DNA of 64,000 bases from NCBI GenBank assembly GCA_010093485.1, contig MU001501.1, positions 823,052 to 887,051 of the forward strand. The letters run 5' to 3'. The number at the start of each line of letters is the position of its first letter. The first letter of the stretch is position 1. The notes under the pieces are model-generated. The model saw only the letters and a program-made list of their open reading frames with translations, had not been told where the DNA came from and ran no database searches. The translations under genes were made by a program, and so were the position numbers. This DNA is from Karstenula rhodostoma CBS 690.94. Lineage: Eukaryota > Ascomycota > Dothideomycetes > Pleosporales > Didymosphaeriaceae. Shown one piece after another: positions 26,164-39,600 of this stretch.

Positions 26164-26480
26164 TGTGCAGCTCGCGATGGACGGCTGGGGTCCTGACGCG
26201 GGGAAATGGGATGCGGTGGGAGGAAAGGGATGGCGGTAAAAAGCCGTGAGGGGATTAAGAGAGTTCGACGAACTGGCCTTGATGCAGAGCCTCTGCCTCT
26301 GTCATAGCTCAGCCGGAAAGCGCGCTAGTCGACAAGGGCTGGTGCCGAGCTCTCCAGCAGCCAACGTCGAGAGGAGCCGTTCCCACGAACTGCATCACCA
26401 CCAGCCATTGCGACCGCCGACGCAAGGCTCCCTACGCGCAAACACACATCCAGACTGCCACCGAGGCGCCCGCGGCCGCC
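26164..26480. promoter_or_regulatory. Divergent promoter between KGD2 and NDUFB9-like gene
   Basis: The 317 bases between the two start codons must hold both promoters and both 5' leaders. Two nuclear genes for mitochondrial energy metabolism share it, which suggests joint expression. I see no clear TATA box. Confidence 0.6.
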
Positions 26481-26984
26481 ATGAGCTCCAGGACCACCGT
26501 GCTGTGCGTCCCCGCCCGCTGCCGCCGCGCCGACAGCACCGCTAACAGCATGCAGGAGGCTCTATCGCCGTTCGCTCAAGCTGGCCCTCGACTGGGCTGT
26601 TCACAGGTATCTCTGGCGGGGCCAGGCCATGTACATCCGCTCGCTGTTCGAGGCCAACAAGACTGTCACCGAGCCGCGCCGACAGAGGGTACGGCCCATG
26701 TGCCTTCGATCGCCAGGCTGCATCGCTGACACGCCGGCAGGACTTGATCAAGGAGACAGAGAACCTCCTGGAGAAGTGGAAGCATCCGGACCCGTACCGC
26801 CCACCCACGGCGCCTGGAGGTAAGCTGTCGGCGACACTGCCCGAACGGCCGCGGACCCGGCTAACGCACACAGGCTCCAAGTACGAGCGCAACCTGCCTG
26901 CACCTATCTTAGACCGTAAGCATTCCGGCTCGCGACGACCACTGGTGCTAATGGCGAGTAGCTCCTCCGAAGATGACGTTGTAG
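26481..26984 (+). CDS. NDUFB9: NADH dehydrogenase (complex I) LYR-motif subunit, NDUFB9/B22 type
   Basis: Accessory subunit of respiratory complex I in the inner mitochondrial membrane, a member of the LYR protein family that binds the acyl carrier protein. Five short exons: 26,481-26,503, 26,556-26,688, 26,741-26,819, 26,874-26,915 and 26,959-26,984 (100 residues). The introns are 43-54 nt, with GCTAAC, GCTGAC or GCTAAT before the acceptors. The LYR motif is at residues 10-12, followed by RSLKLALDW. A conserved KWKHPDPY-PPTAPGGSKYERNLPAP block covers the C-terminal half. The first donor (CT then GTGCGT) was chosen because only it keeps the LYR frame. The last exon (LAPPKMTL) is the least certain part; the family otherwise has a similar short Pro-rich end. 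Confidence 0.87.
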
Positions 26985-27761
26985 GGGGTCGGGCGAGTGT
27001 GGATGGCGACTTGTACAGATACCATAGCACAAGGAGACTAGTAGACTGCCAATTCAGCAATTCACTATCTCAAATTCCCGCCACGTTCATTCGCTGCACC
27101 GCCAGCCAACAATTCGAAGTCAACCATTGTCTTCATTTGCGCAATACAATGTGTAGATGAGGGTTCAAATTCTGATTTTTTTTTAACTAGGCAAATCGCG
27201 ATTCAGAACATGGTCCATTCCTCGCAATCATTCGTCCTCCCATCGATCGTAATTCACGCGTAACGGATCTCCCATCATCCTCGTCTACGGCTATGTCCCA
27301 GCAAATTGTGTGCGATTTCGACGGTGCGCAACGTTCAGATTTCAAGGCGCGGAGTTGACGCTGCCGCCGGGGCGAAAGATTGAGAGTTGCGAAGTCGACG
27401 CCGCTGCTGCTGGAGGGTCCAAACCGAAGCCTGCCACTAAAAACCCACCAGGAACCAGTGGTTCGAGCGGCGCCACAAACCCCGCAGTGTCGCGCCGGGA
27501 TGAGGTCATGTCCAAGATATCGCTTACCTAGCTGTCGTAAACTGGAGCGATAGGTGCAGGAATCGTGTGTGGAAGTCACAAAGCGAGTGGACAAGAAAGT
27601 GAAGTAATCCCTTAATTGAAGCTCATGAGCTACCACCCATCAATGTGGGAATAATGTACAGCTCTGGTATTTAAACCCCGTGATGAAAAGCCGTGAACCG
27701 AGACCCAGACCAAACCCCATTATCATGAAAAACACCGAACCACGCCAAAGTAAACAATCGC
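26985..27761. other. Convergent intergenic region between NDUFB9 and H2A
   Basis: Both neighbours end here, so it should hold their 3' UTRs and polyadenylation sites. A T9 run lies near 27,178. The open frame on the minus strand at 27,187-27,636 has no recognisable domain and I do not call it. Confidence 0.5.
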
Positions 27762-28384
<623 letters not shown>

Positions 28385-28843
28385 TGTGATGAGTTTGTGA
28401 TGGGGGTTAGAACTGGAAAGTTGCTGAGGTGCCGGAGCTGAGATGGGTGCGGTGAGTGGCGTGGGTGGTGAGTGTCGAGACGATGGATGGCAGGTCGACG
28501 TCGGGGCAGCGGGCAGCTTATAAGGACGGCGCGGCGTGTTGTGGTGCGCGAGATCAACCTGGCTCGCTAGCGTGTGCCGCGGCCGCCCAGATCACAGGCG
28601 CGGCGGGCGTTGCCCTCTCACCAGTCGCTTGCGCCCACCAAAGCAGCGACGACGCACGGGCCCCGCAGGCGCCGCTGGATCACAACACGCGGCGCGCTCC
28701 CCATAAGAAGCGCGTCCCCCCGCCGTCGACGACCTTTCTCCTTCATCTCGACACTCGCACCCGCACCAACCCGCATCTCACTCCCATCCAGCTCTACCCC
28801 AACCACCACTTTTACCACAACTCCCATCTCCGCCACTCTCAAA
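28385..28843. promoter_or_regulatory. Divergent histone H2A/H2B promoter
   Basis: The 459 bases separate the two start codons. Head-to-head H2A/H2B pairs with a shared S-phase promoter are the rule in ascomycetes. The H2B side has a C/A-rich, purine-poor leader just before the ATG (about 28,720-28,843). I did not find a sequence I can name as a specific operator. Confidence 0.7.
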
Positions 28844-29438
<595 letters not shown>

Positions 29439-30344
29439 GCGGGTTTGGTTGGTTGGGTTCTTTTCATGGGTTTCATCTCTTCGTTCACTGTTTTGAATGA
29501 AGTCGGTTATGGGGTCGGTGTTCATGGGTCATTTTAATGCGATCATGGGACGGTTTGTTTGTCTCTCAGGCCGTAGATCTTATGGTCTGACTACGGGGTC
29601 CGATATCCAATGAGGGTGTATAGTATACCTCGGAATGAATCAATTCTTCCACTTCATCATTTACACTCCCATTTTCATTACTTCGTGGCATTTCCCTCGT
29701 CTATCGACTCTACCTCTCACGTTTTTTCATTATGTGTTACCGATACGCAGATGTCGCGGCTGTCGAACGGACAATTTTGGCAAAGCACAGTGACAACGTC
29801 CCTTCGTCCCCGGCGATACCGACATATTGGCAGCAGTCGGATTCTCGGTGCATCGGCTTCGCACGGCGCGTCCAACACGGCTACATTTGAGAGCTGATGA
29901 CGGTCCGGATTCGCAAGCAAATGACCGAAATCACTCCTAACTTACCCCCGCGACAAGTCTGTAAGGGCCGGAATCAACTTGTGGACCAGCAAGTCGGTTC
30001 AGATGCGGAGCGTCATCAACTACGGCGGGATCGCTGGACGTGGTCAAATAATTATGGCGTTCACTTGCTTCTGGAGTGGCGATCAAGGGGAGTTGGCAAC
30101 GTTTGCTTATTGTCATGGGTGTCATCTATTATGATACACATTCTACATGTGTGGCGACAGGGTGCGGAGCCTACGGATATATCTGCCCAAACTCCAGACC
30201 TAAATGCAATTCCAGTACGAACAGTCAAACGCCGGGCAGGTCTGGTGAAGCCACTTCCACCTCGCAGCTATGCATCAGACACGGGTGGCACATCTCATGA
30301 CACCATAATGTGATAACGTGCAATACTGGGGTAATCGCCGCTTT
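29439..30344. other. Convergent intergenic region between H2B and ATG4
   Basis: About 0.9 kb holding the 3' ends of both neighbours. I see no repeat, RNA gene or supportable reading frame in it. Confidence 0.5.
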
Positions 30345-31744
30345 CTACTGCAAGCCGTCTTCATCAAAGCTTTCCACTTCGTCCACCGCACCAGCCCTCT
30401 CTTGACCGCGCGGCGGCGGCTCAGCCTCGCTGATGTGGACGATAGCCTTGCCCTGCACACTCACCACGCCTTCTTTCCATTGTTCGTATTCATTTTCGTC
30501 GCGGATGAGGAATGCGATGAGCATCGACGGGTCCATCTCGCGGATTTCTATACGCCGAAGACGGCGCGTATGACAGTTGGCGATATCTTCTGTGGAATAG
30601 GCAGTAGGATCCTCGTGGTAAGGTAAAAGAGGGCGCGTAACGTGCGGGTCAAGGTAAAAGAAGTAGTTGCCTTGGGTCCCGACAAAGTAGTGCGATGCAG
30701 AGGGACGACCACTACAGGGGGGTTAGCTTCGCGGCGAGATACAGTATATGTGTGACTCACCCAGCGATACCTACGGATTGCTTCATTTGCAATGACGTCT
30801 TCAGGGCTTCCCAGTACACAGGCGTGATCTTCTCAATGCCCAGCCGGGTGCCTACTAGTATGAGGGTCGGTTGCCATTTGCCGTCATCGTCGATGGCGAC
30901 TTCTTTGAGTTTGTCCTCGTATACGTCGGCGCCGTCACCAGAGTTGTACACCTTCAAGCCTGCTTCCGGGTACTTCTTGACAAGATCTTGGATGCACCGC
31001 GCTGTTGCTGACGGGCCAAACCATTCGCCGGGATATTTGCCGCATTCTGCTGCCCCGTGTTCTACAAAGCGGTGTATGGAGAAGGGTGCTCGTGGGTCGT
31101 CAGCGAACAGAGAGAGGATTGGACGGTCGTCCTGCTTCGTCTGTGGTTCTTGCAGCCTCCAGTCTACGGTCATGTCAGTGTGCGGTGTTTCCCTGAGTTA
31201 AGGGCAGTGAGGTACCTCGTCCTAATCGCAGTTCTATCAGGGTGTTCGCAAGTATGCACTGGCCAGACCGTATCATGCAGCCAAAGCCCGAGTCCGACGT
31301 GAAGGCACTTTGCGCCAAGTTCTGCATTCTGACCCTGAAGCTCATGGCCGCTGTTGCCTTGCGATCCTGGCTCTTCTGGATAGGTGAGAACCCGGACCGA
31401 TATGTCATCCACGCCCTCGACTCGAAGTCATCCAGGAAGGCGTGGGGCCAACTGCCGTACTGATCCGGATCCTCTCCACCATTTGGGGCCTCTTTGCCGC
31501 CCGACTCGTCCACGCTGGTGCGTATCCAGCTGTCTTCGTCGGAAAGTCCAGGTCGCTCGCTCCGAGGTGCGGGAGAGGCAGCTGGAGGTGTGCCTGCACT
31601 TGGGGCAGATGCAGGCTTCGGTGTCGGAGCTTTAGAATCATATCGCCGGCCCAAACACCATACGTGATCGTTGCTGTTGTTGGTCGGGAGCGGGTCGTAT
31701 ACAGAGCGCAGTATCGTCCGGCCGACGCGCTCAAACTCGTTCAT
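30345..31744 (-). CDS. ATG4: Autophagy cysteine protease ATG4
   Basis: Cytosolic cysteine peptidase (family C54) that trims the C-terminus of Atg8 so it can be joined to phosphatidylethanolamine, and later releases it from membranes. Exons are 31,744-31,216, 31,163-30,761 and 30,711-30,345 (432 residues). The catalytic Cys156 lies in SDSGFGCMIRSGQ, after WMTYRSGFSPI. LGRDWR is rebuilt across the first junction and RILSLFADDP-type sequence follows. GGRPSASHYFVG is rebuilt across the second. The remaining catalytic pair is Asp331/His333 in FFYLDPH. Residues about 35-100 form a Pro/Ser-rich, probably disordered insert common in fungal ATG4. It ends tail-to-tail with H2B and starts opposite SQS1. 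Confidence 0.95.
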
Positions 31745-32388
31745 TGCGGCGAGTAGCGTGGGTCGAGGTCAGACCAGGGCCAGTTGATGTCGAGTCCAAG
31801 AGGGTGGTCGAGTGCGTGAGTGCTTTAGATGGCTGCTGGTCAGACGTGCACCATGGCTTCTTGTCGGGAACGAGGCAGGGCACGGTGCTGCTATCGGCGT
31901 AGGGGGCGTGCGAGGGGTGGCACTGGGGCGTTGGTGTTGGCCTGGGGTTGCGTTGAGGTGGTTGCACGCGGCGAGCTGCAGCTGGCATCAGCTGCCTGGT
32001 CTGGCCCCGCCCCCGCCATGGCCATCGCCCCTGGTTCGCTCTGCTGGGCAAGACGAACACGTTTGTACTTGGCAGGGCCGCATACGAAACATGCACGTCT
32101 ACGATAATACATCAGGGCGATCTACGTCGTGTTACGCTTTCAAACCTACATTATGACAGTTTGGCTAGATGCAACACAAGGCCGTTGCAGCTCGGCCTCT
32201 GTGCTAGAAGGCAGGTGGTAGGTGCTCGCTGCGGTACCTCCCTGTTCGCCGCTTATCGATACAGTCCCGCCGCCACCCAAGCCCAAGTGCCCGCGTCACG
32301 ACATTTCTTCCCGTTTGCCTGCGCGCCATCTCGCACCTTCATCCTCGCCTTGGCAATCCCAAAGTCGGGCGTCACCGTCACCGTCACC
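31745..32388. promoter_or_regulatory. Divergent promoter region between ATG4 and SQS1
   Basis: A GC-rich 644-base gap between two start codons. Several overlapping frames on both strands are open only because stops are rare in GC-rich DNA. A short CACCGTCACCGTCACC repeat sits directly before the SQS1 ATG. Confidence 0.55.
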
Positions 32389-34874
32389 ATGGGAAAGAAG
32401 AAGGGAAAGGGCAAAGGGACGCCCAAAACCATTGCGCGCCGTGCGCAGCCACGACAGCTCTCGTCTCAGTTCGGAACGCCGCGCTCGCAGTTTCAGGAAG
32501 GTACGGCAACATCGCGCCTTCCCTTCCGTTTGCCTTTGTTGACATGGCCTGTGTAGCGGTGTCGGCCGAGACACGGCAATTCTCTCTGCGTGACGAAGCT
32601 CGGTTTATGAGCAGCCACCGCTCCGCTGCCTTCGACTCTACCAAGAAGCTCCGCCACATGCCCATTGCATTCGTGAGTGCAGGTTGTCTGGAAGGCACCG
32701 TGAAAGAGAAGCCGCCCATCGAGTCTACCCACGGCGCCACGATGGCAACGCCAACGCCAACGCCAACGCCCGAGAGCCCAGTCGCTACCGCTGCCCTCGC
32801 CCAGATGACGATCCGCAGCCCCTCACCGGCACCATCAACAGCTTCGGCATCCTCAGGCGCGTCCTCTGAAGAGCTTATTGTCTTCAGAGGACGTGGGCAC
32901 ACGCCACTCACCCAGAACGAGTCGCCGTCCCTTCCCACAAAGACCGATATCGCTCCTTCCGTCGTTGCTCTCACCGTCGAGCCTACCCACAGTGCCGCGA
33001 CGTTGCAGCTGCGGCCGCGTTCACTCATTACAACGGCTACTCCTTCCACCACCCCTCCTCAAACCACCAACAGCTCCTCCATCGCACATGCAGAAATGCA
33101 CGCCGACCGGCCTGCAACCTCTATTGAGGCGGAGCCGATCATGGCGCCCGCCCCGGCTGTTACTGCTGCCGAGACTATCGATTCGACTGATACTCTACCA
33201 TCTCACGGTCGGTCTGACGTAGATTCGGACACAAACAGCGTCGTCGACTCTCACTTTGAGAAGCGCCGTGGTGGACGGGCTCGCTGGGAAGGCAAAGCTA
33301 CGGAATGGGTGTCCAGGAGCAAGCCAGGGATCGGATGGCTGCCTGTGGACAGGCGGCCCGACATGGACGCCTTCGTGAAAGGCAAGATCGATCCTCACGA
33401 CGCGGCCATGGAGGACTATCTACAGAACACTGAAGCTTTTGGTTTGGCTGGCGAGATGCTTAGCTTCGCGGCAGGTCGAGAGTTGGACCTGGATGCGGGA
33501 AGCCACAACGATTGGGAGTCTGAGGAAGAGTATGAAATACCGCCGCAGCTAGAACAGGACCAAAACGACGGGTGGACCTCAGATCAGGCTCGCGACCTCG
33601 ACGTCTTGAGCACCTCGGACGATGTTGAAGGCATCGTTGTTCGTATCGCTGGTCGACGCGTGCGGCCGCACGGTGTTCAATATCAGGTTGTTTACGAGGG
33701 ATGCACGCGGGACGATGCTCGATGGCTACCGGTCGCTTTCTTGACCACTGCGTCTGACAAAGTCCTCATTGAGGCATACGAAGCCCAGCGCTTAGCTCAT
33801 GAGCAGCAGCAACTGTCTAGCAGCTCCGATAGCGACTCCGAGTTCAACATTGATGGCGACTCGAGCGAAGAGCAGGATGAATTGGACGACGAGCAACTTG
33901 CGCGAGCTCTTCAAAGACAAGAAGAACTGGGTATCGATGATGATGACCTCGTTCTGTACGGTGCGGACGAGCATTTCAGTGGTCCAGTCAGCACGACCTC
34001 TAAGGTGTCTCGAGCCACCTTCGATCGTCCAAACAAGAGGAGGCAACAGCGAGCTGGCGGAGGCCGACGTGCCGAGCCCGTTTTTCCTTCAGCTTCGGCA
34101 ATGGCCGATGCACTCGACATGGATTCGTATAGCGGCTTCGACATCATGGACACCGATCGTCCTTCTTTAAAGCTCAAGAAGAAGGGCCGCCGGGGCCAAC
34201 TGCCGCCTGAACTGGACGATCCGGATTTGAACGAACAGCTGCAGGCGTCTTGGGATGCTGATCGACGTAAGAAGCGTTTGAAGAAGGCCGAGCGGGAAGA
34301 GCTTCGTAAGCAAGGCCTGTTGGGTAGGAAAGACAAAACTCCAAACCTAAGTGTCAAGTACAAGGACGGTTTCGTCATGGAGGAAGTCATGGAGGAAATC
34401 CGTGATTTCTGGGCGACAGATATGGCGACACTATCCCTGCCTGCTATGGAAGCTCATCGACGCGCTGTCATTCATCAATTTGTGGGTGAATTTGGCATCA
34501 ACTCAAAATCCCAGGGTGATGGGGTCAAACGCCATACGATACTTTCCAAGACTGTCCGTACAGTTCAGTTTGACGACGATCTGTTCGACAGGACCTTGGC
34601 GCAAAAGAAGTATACGCGTCGTCTGCATGCTGTGAACAACTACCCTCCGCAGAAGAAGAAGGAGAAAAGTACAAAGACTCGTCCGACGGTATCATACAAG
34701 GACGGTGAAGTTGTTGGCGCGAAGGCACCAGAGCTGGGTGTTGAAAACAAGGGCCGCGCTATGCTCGAGAAGATGGGGTGGAGCAAGGGTATGGCTCTAG
34801 GGGCCATGGATAACAAGGGCATCCTGCAGCCTATCACGCATACGGTGAAGATCACGAAGGCCGGATTGCGGTAG
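32389..34874 (+). CDS. SQS1: SQS1-like R3H and G-patch protein
   Basis: Fungal SQS1/Pfa1 stimulates the DEAH helicase Prp43, linking splicing and ribosome biogenesis; it is nuclear/nucleolar. Exons are 32,389-32,500 and 32,557-34,874 (809 residues). The N-terminus is Gly/Lys-rich (MGKKKGKGKG), followed across the intron by the FSLRDEARFMSS and STKKLRHMPIAFVSAG blocks typical of this family. A TPTPTPTPE run comes from a six-base repeat at about 32,747-32,770. The middle is long, acidic and low-complexity. An R3H-like region (about 660-715: LSLPAMEAHRRAVIHQF, then RHTILSKT) binds nucleic acid. The C-terminal 45 residues are a G-patch (GRAMLEKMGWSKGMALG). A single intron near the 5' end keeps phase. 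Confidence 0.9.
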
Positions 34875-36542
34875 AGCGGTGATCCTGCGTATGATAACCT
34901 TGACGCGGGGTTTCGCGTGGATGGAGGTGTGAAGAGAACACGCATGGGAAGGCTTCAGCGCAACCGGCGGCGGCGGCAAGTCCTGTTCTCTGCTGCGCTC
35001 TGACCTTCGCTTTCTTTATTTATCGCCATGATGCTTTTAGTGGCGAGGGTTCTTGTATCATACCTTTATTTTTCGCTTTGTTAGACACTCTCACAACATA
35101 TGCGAAAGCAGTTGGTGAAGTTGCAACATTGCATGAAGGCGTCATTGGATCCATGGTGGTTTGACATTGTAGCACGATGCATGAGATGGGAAATCATGAC
35201 TCACAAGGCGTGGAACGGAACGAGCATTCGTAGAATCTGGATGGATGCAGAGACCTCATGGTCGAAATCATATTACTTATCTACAACGCTTCTTGGCTGG
35301 TTGCGACTGCTCTATCTATTCGCATCCATTTGTGTGCTTACCACGTATTTCCATAACACATCCTTATGTCATTAGGGCGAAACTCTGACTAGGATTTGAA
35401 CCGGTTTATTATAGCGTCGTACGCGAGGAGCCGTTGGTTAACTGTATTATTAAACTATTAGGGTCACAGTCTTGTCGCCAGGCCACCTACCTACAGTGAC
35501 AGTTAGATGCCTGCCATCCTTTACCTTCACGCACTTCGGGTGTTATCTAGACCTGCAGTATATATTGTAGAGATTCACTATGAGGTAGGGTGACTTGATA
35601 AAGTAGGGGGGGGGACAAAAAGGCGCGTTGTGCTTTGCCAATGCACGAACAAAGGGGGACCAAAAAAGCGGCTAAGGCGCGCTCTGCAGTATATATGGCG
35701 TGAATTTTAGACTCCATGGTAGATATCTATAGGCGTCTAGATACCTGCGTGCATCGCTGCTAAAACTCAAAGCCGTCCGTAACACACATGGGTTTTATGA
35801 AGGTGAAGCACCACATCGAATCCACTGAAAAATCACCTTCCACCACCAACGTGTCACAACATCGCCAAAACACGCCACATAGCATATACGAGCCAGAGAA
35901 GTACAAAAGTACTTATTTTATCGACCTCAGCGCTGAGTACCAGGGTGTTGTGCCTCATACTTACATAGCATGACTCCAGCTCCTGCGTAGTCGTGGATGC
36001 AAGCGATGCAGCACCAGATCTCTTATTCTAGCCCCTGACGCGATGGGATGTATCTTTGAAGATTCGAAAGATTGAACCCTGCCACACGTCCGCTTTTTGG
36101 TCTGGAACGACAGACGTGCTGACCACATTGCACCTCTGCACAGCATTCGTCAACGAACAAACACAAGCCACAAATTTGGACTAGGCCAAGTCGAACAAGC
36201 AAGCCGCTTGAATGTAACCTACCCAATAGAGTCTCCAGCCTCAGATATTAGAAAGAGGACAAGTCTAAAGGCGCCCGGATTCTCGTCTCAAAACGAAGGC
36301 GGATTGTAAGCTCTTTGGCCATCGAAGCGTTCGAAAGTGGGACAGAGGCCTATGCAGCCTTCTTTGCCTTATTCTATATTGACTGTTCAAAGGTGCGACT
36401 CATTATAGCAGCACTAAGGTTTACATGTACTGTTTGCTGAGCACATAGGACCATATGCCTTGCTCCCAATGCGTATTCATTACGCTTCAAAGAACTCCAT
36501 TCGGAGCGTGGCCGGATATATCCATAGCCAAACCGCAGCAAC
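34875..36542. other. 1.7-kb intergenic region holding a dispersed repeat
   Basis: The region lies between two genes that end here. It contains copy A of a dispersed repeat (35,561-35,682) and an A/T-richer flank. Short open frames at 35,100-35,375, 35,788-35,973 and 36,023-36,309 show no family features. A ggatttgaacc word at about 35,392 resembles a reversed tRNA T-arm, but no cloverleaf can be built around it. Confidence 0.5.
35561..35682 (+). repeat. Dispersed ~120-bp repeat, copy A
   Basis: It matches 61,145-61,263 over its whole length in the same orientation, starting TATATTGTAGAGATTCACTA and ending GCTAAGGCGCGC. A run of nine G lies inside. It has no coding capacity; it could be a fragment of a solo LTR or MITE. 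Several differences from copy B are CpA/TpG-to-TpA or CG-to-TA changes, with this copy the less mutated one at those sites. Confidence 0.85.
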
Positions 36543-39006
36543 TTATCCTCCCCTCTCTCCAAACTCTCTTGCCCAATCCTCGTACTCTTTCAACCCCTGC
36601 CTGCTGACACTTGGTCTGATAGTTTGCAGGCTCGCTTTGAAGTCCTCGAAACGTATCGGCCTTATCTCATCCATGGTCATGTGCAATAGTTTCTCGCCGA
36701 GTGAGCGCAGAGGACCCATGGCCGCGTCTTTGGCGAGTGCTGTGATGTCGGAGCCCGAGAAGCCTGTCTCATTGTCAATCATGTTACTGCGTGCTTGCCG
36801 TTTTGGGGAGCAAAGGAGCGGGCTAATCACCATCTGTGAGCTGTATCAGGAGATCCAGATCCGTCTCGCTGAGCTCATGCTTCTGATGGCTCATGAGGGT
36901 CTGTACTTGGCTTTTCCGGACATGACCTTCAGGCAGAGGGATATATTGTCTTCGTACGAAACGCCTTCGTGCGGCCTCATCAATGGCCCAAGGAAGATTC
37001 GTCGCTGCGAGGACTAGCACACGGGTCGCATCGCCTCTTTCTTTATCCTTGTCCGTCTGCTCCTTTCCCGCAGCGGCTTTCGCGAGATCAGACCACTGGA
37101 TAAGGAACTCTGTCTTGATGCGTCGCGTGGCTTCATGCTCGCCAGAGCCGGATCGAGAAGATAAGAGGGAGTCGATCTCATCGATAAATATGATGGAGGG
37201 CGCAAGCATCTTGGCGAGCGCAAAAAGCGCACGTACGAGTTTCTCCGACTCACCCAAGAACTTGGACGTCAAGCTGCTTGCGGAAATGGCAAAGAACGTA
37301 GAATGCGACTCTGTAGCGACAGCTCGCGCAAGCATTGTCTTACCTGTACCCGGAGGACCGAAGAGGAGCATGCCACGAGCAGGCTCGCGTAAGCCCATGA
37401 AGAGATCAGGACGCAAGAATGGGTAAACGACGGTTTCCTTCAAGGCGGACTTGGCTATGTCAAGCCCAGCGACATCGCTCCAATGCACCTCATCTCCTTG
37501 GATGACAATCTCGTTCAGAATCTGCTTAGCTGCTGCCTCGTCTACACCTCGCGGCAGAGATTTCATGATGCCGCGGACCTTTTCTTTCCACTCATCCGAA
37601 TCGCTCTCAGGCTCATCAGAATCCCCGACTTCTGATGATGGCGTTGGAGGAAGGTCTGCTCGAACGGTATTCGCTTTGGCTTTACCTTTCCTCCGTGGCG
37701 GTGGTCTTGTCTTCGTTTCATTGTCGTCAGTCTCGACCGCGATGGGCTCAGGGGGATCCTTTCGTGGTGGCCGAGCTCGATTGTCGGTATTGTCATCGCG
37801 ACCTAGCTGCTGAGTAGGTCGAGGATTTTGTGGGGCCGACTTGGAAGGGTTGTCAGTCCAAGATAACTTGGCGGCTGCCGACGCGGCCAGGGTGCGGTTG
37901 TTTAGTGTCGGTTCTGGGTACTCATTGCGATACGAGGGCATTACTGGGACCGGAGCGCTTGCTTGGAAGCTATGAGAGCGACCCGTGTCGAATGAGCGCC
38001 TAGGACCGGACGATGACGGTACACTTTTGCGGGGCAGATGTGGTGGTTTCGACGTTTGTTCCGGATCACTTCGATTGTCCGCTGGCGGCGGGTTACAAGC
38101 TGCAGAGACCAAGGTATCGGTAGAACGAGAATAGGGCGACGGCTGCGAATGGTATGCGGCGTTAGCGTGAGCAGATATGTATGGAACGCTTGTGTCCAGA
38201 GAGGAATTGGGTGTTTCTAGAGAGGGCCGACTCGAAGAGACTTGGGGTGTTGTCGCGGACGTCTTCGCCAACCTGGCAGCATTTGGTTTGAAGCCCCACG
38301 CCTGGGTCGCTGCTTTGGCAGCATCCGGTGGCTGGGACCTCATCGACGTAGGGAGCTTCGAGGACGACGACGACTTGGTGTCCCTCGCTGGCCTCAATGT
38401 TCTCAACATGCGTCCTTTCTTCTCCGGGGAAGGGGTCCGCGAGTCCCGTGGGCGAGCCGTCGCAGGCGTCGCCAACGACGATTTGCTTGCGACCTGGGTC
38501 AGCATCTGCGTCGATGCAGCGCCAGAGCTTTTTCGGGGGGCGAGTGACGGTCGCTTGGGCAGGGGCGGCGGCCGCGACAGGTCGTTGTAGACCACAGGCG
38601 GTACGGTGCCGCCGCCCAGCCAGCTGGAGGAGGCATTGGGCGCTGCTTGTGCGGGCAGCGTGCCTGCCCCGTGAGCAGGCGGCGGGGGGGCCTTGGTGTC
38701 GGCGGGCGGCGAGGTGAGCTTCTCGGCGCTCTCGTGACGGCTGCGCTTCAGTGCCTCGAGCAGATCGACGCGCTCTTTGCACTGCAGCTCGAGCTGGCGC
38801 AGCGACTCTACGAGGGCTTGTTCGGTCGACGATGCCGGGCGGACCAGCGAGGGCCCGCGGTGGGCGTTGTGGTAGGTGATGTGGTCGAGGGCGGTCCGCC
38901 ACGAGCGCAGTGCTTCGGCCTCGTTGCTCTGCGATTCGAAGTAGACGGCCGTCGAGCAGGCGAGGAAGGCCTCGTCGTAGGCCTTTTGGGTCGAGCTGGC
39001 GCGCAT
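36543..39006 (-). CDS. MIT-domain AAA ATPase of the Sap1/Yta6/fidgetin-spastin type
   Basis: AAA ATPase with an N-terminal MIT-like helical region (about residues 5-80, [19 protein letters not shown]), a long Ser/Pro-rich disordered stretch (about 85-480) and one C-terminal AAA module. Exons are 39,006-36,831 and 36,763-36,543 (798 residues). The AAA part begins [16 protein letters not shown], has Walker A GPPGTGKT (about 548-556), Walker B IIFIDEID (about 604-611), an [16 protein letters not shown] segment with the arginine finger region, and the Vps4/spastin-type C-terminal helix ([15 protein letters not shown]). The junction rebuilds LTDGFSGSDI, a family landmark. Yeast Sap1/Yta6 are its likely relatives; cortical or septin-related roles are known for Yta6, but the function here is inferred only from family. 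Vps4 is less likely because of the long insert. Confidence 0.9.
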
Positions 39007-39600
39007 TGCTTGTGCACGAAGCGGCGCCCAAGACCACCGCGGTTGTTGGGAACGGAACAGAGCAGAAGGTTAGCCTGCCCGCCGCAGTCCGCAGGTGCTG
39101 TCTGTCGTCGGCGTGTGACGTAGGTAGGCAGTTCCGGCTTCTGCTTCCTACCTCGACCGCGTGGGGCTGCACTTCAACTTCAGCTGTTCCACCACGCTCG
39201 CTGCGCCCGTGTCTGTCTCCCACCCCCCAAGCACCAGTCTTGACGTTGTCCATGTCATGCTCGCATTCAGAGAGACGCATCCCTCCGGTCATCGATTAAG
39301 TATCTCGCCCAGCCCCCGTCATAGGCTTCGGATTTCTATGGTACACGCAACAAGGCATCCCGTACTCCGCGCAAAGGAGCAAAAATCATCCCAGACGCCG
39401 CCGTATGGTCGGTCCTCCTCTATATCGCGCATGCCTTTACCGATATACAATTACTCAACACGGACGCGGCAAGCCAATCCCCTCGCGCCGCCTACACCCA
39501 TGCCCCGCCCATGCCCCGCCCACGCTCTCTAAATGCAACATGTGCAGACTCCATCCGAATCGGTATATGAATGTGGTGTGGCGCCCAAGATTTCAGCACC
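39007..39600. promoter_or_regulatory. Upstream region of the AAA ATPase gene and 3' end of mitoferrin
   Basis: About 0.6 kb between two genes on the same strand. It should contain the AAA gene promoter and the mitoferrin terminator. Open frames here are antisense shadows of the GC-rich 5' end. I see no distinct element. Confidence 0.45.

Noticed and set aside
32384..33052. 222-codon minus-strand frame
   Set aside because: Antisense shadow of the SQS1 N-terminal half.
35390..35470. tRNA-like words (ggatttgaacc, gttggttaac) suggesting a tRNA gene
   Set aside because: The T-stem bases do not pair and no acceptor or anticodon stem can be built on either strand.
38162..39292. 376-codon minus-strand frame over the 5' end of the AAA ATPase gene
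   Set aside because: It lies in another frame of the same strand over GC-rich low-complexity coding sequence and shows no family motif.
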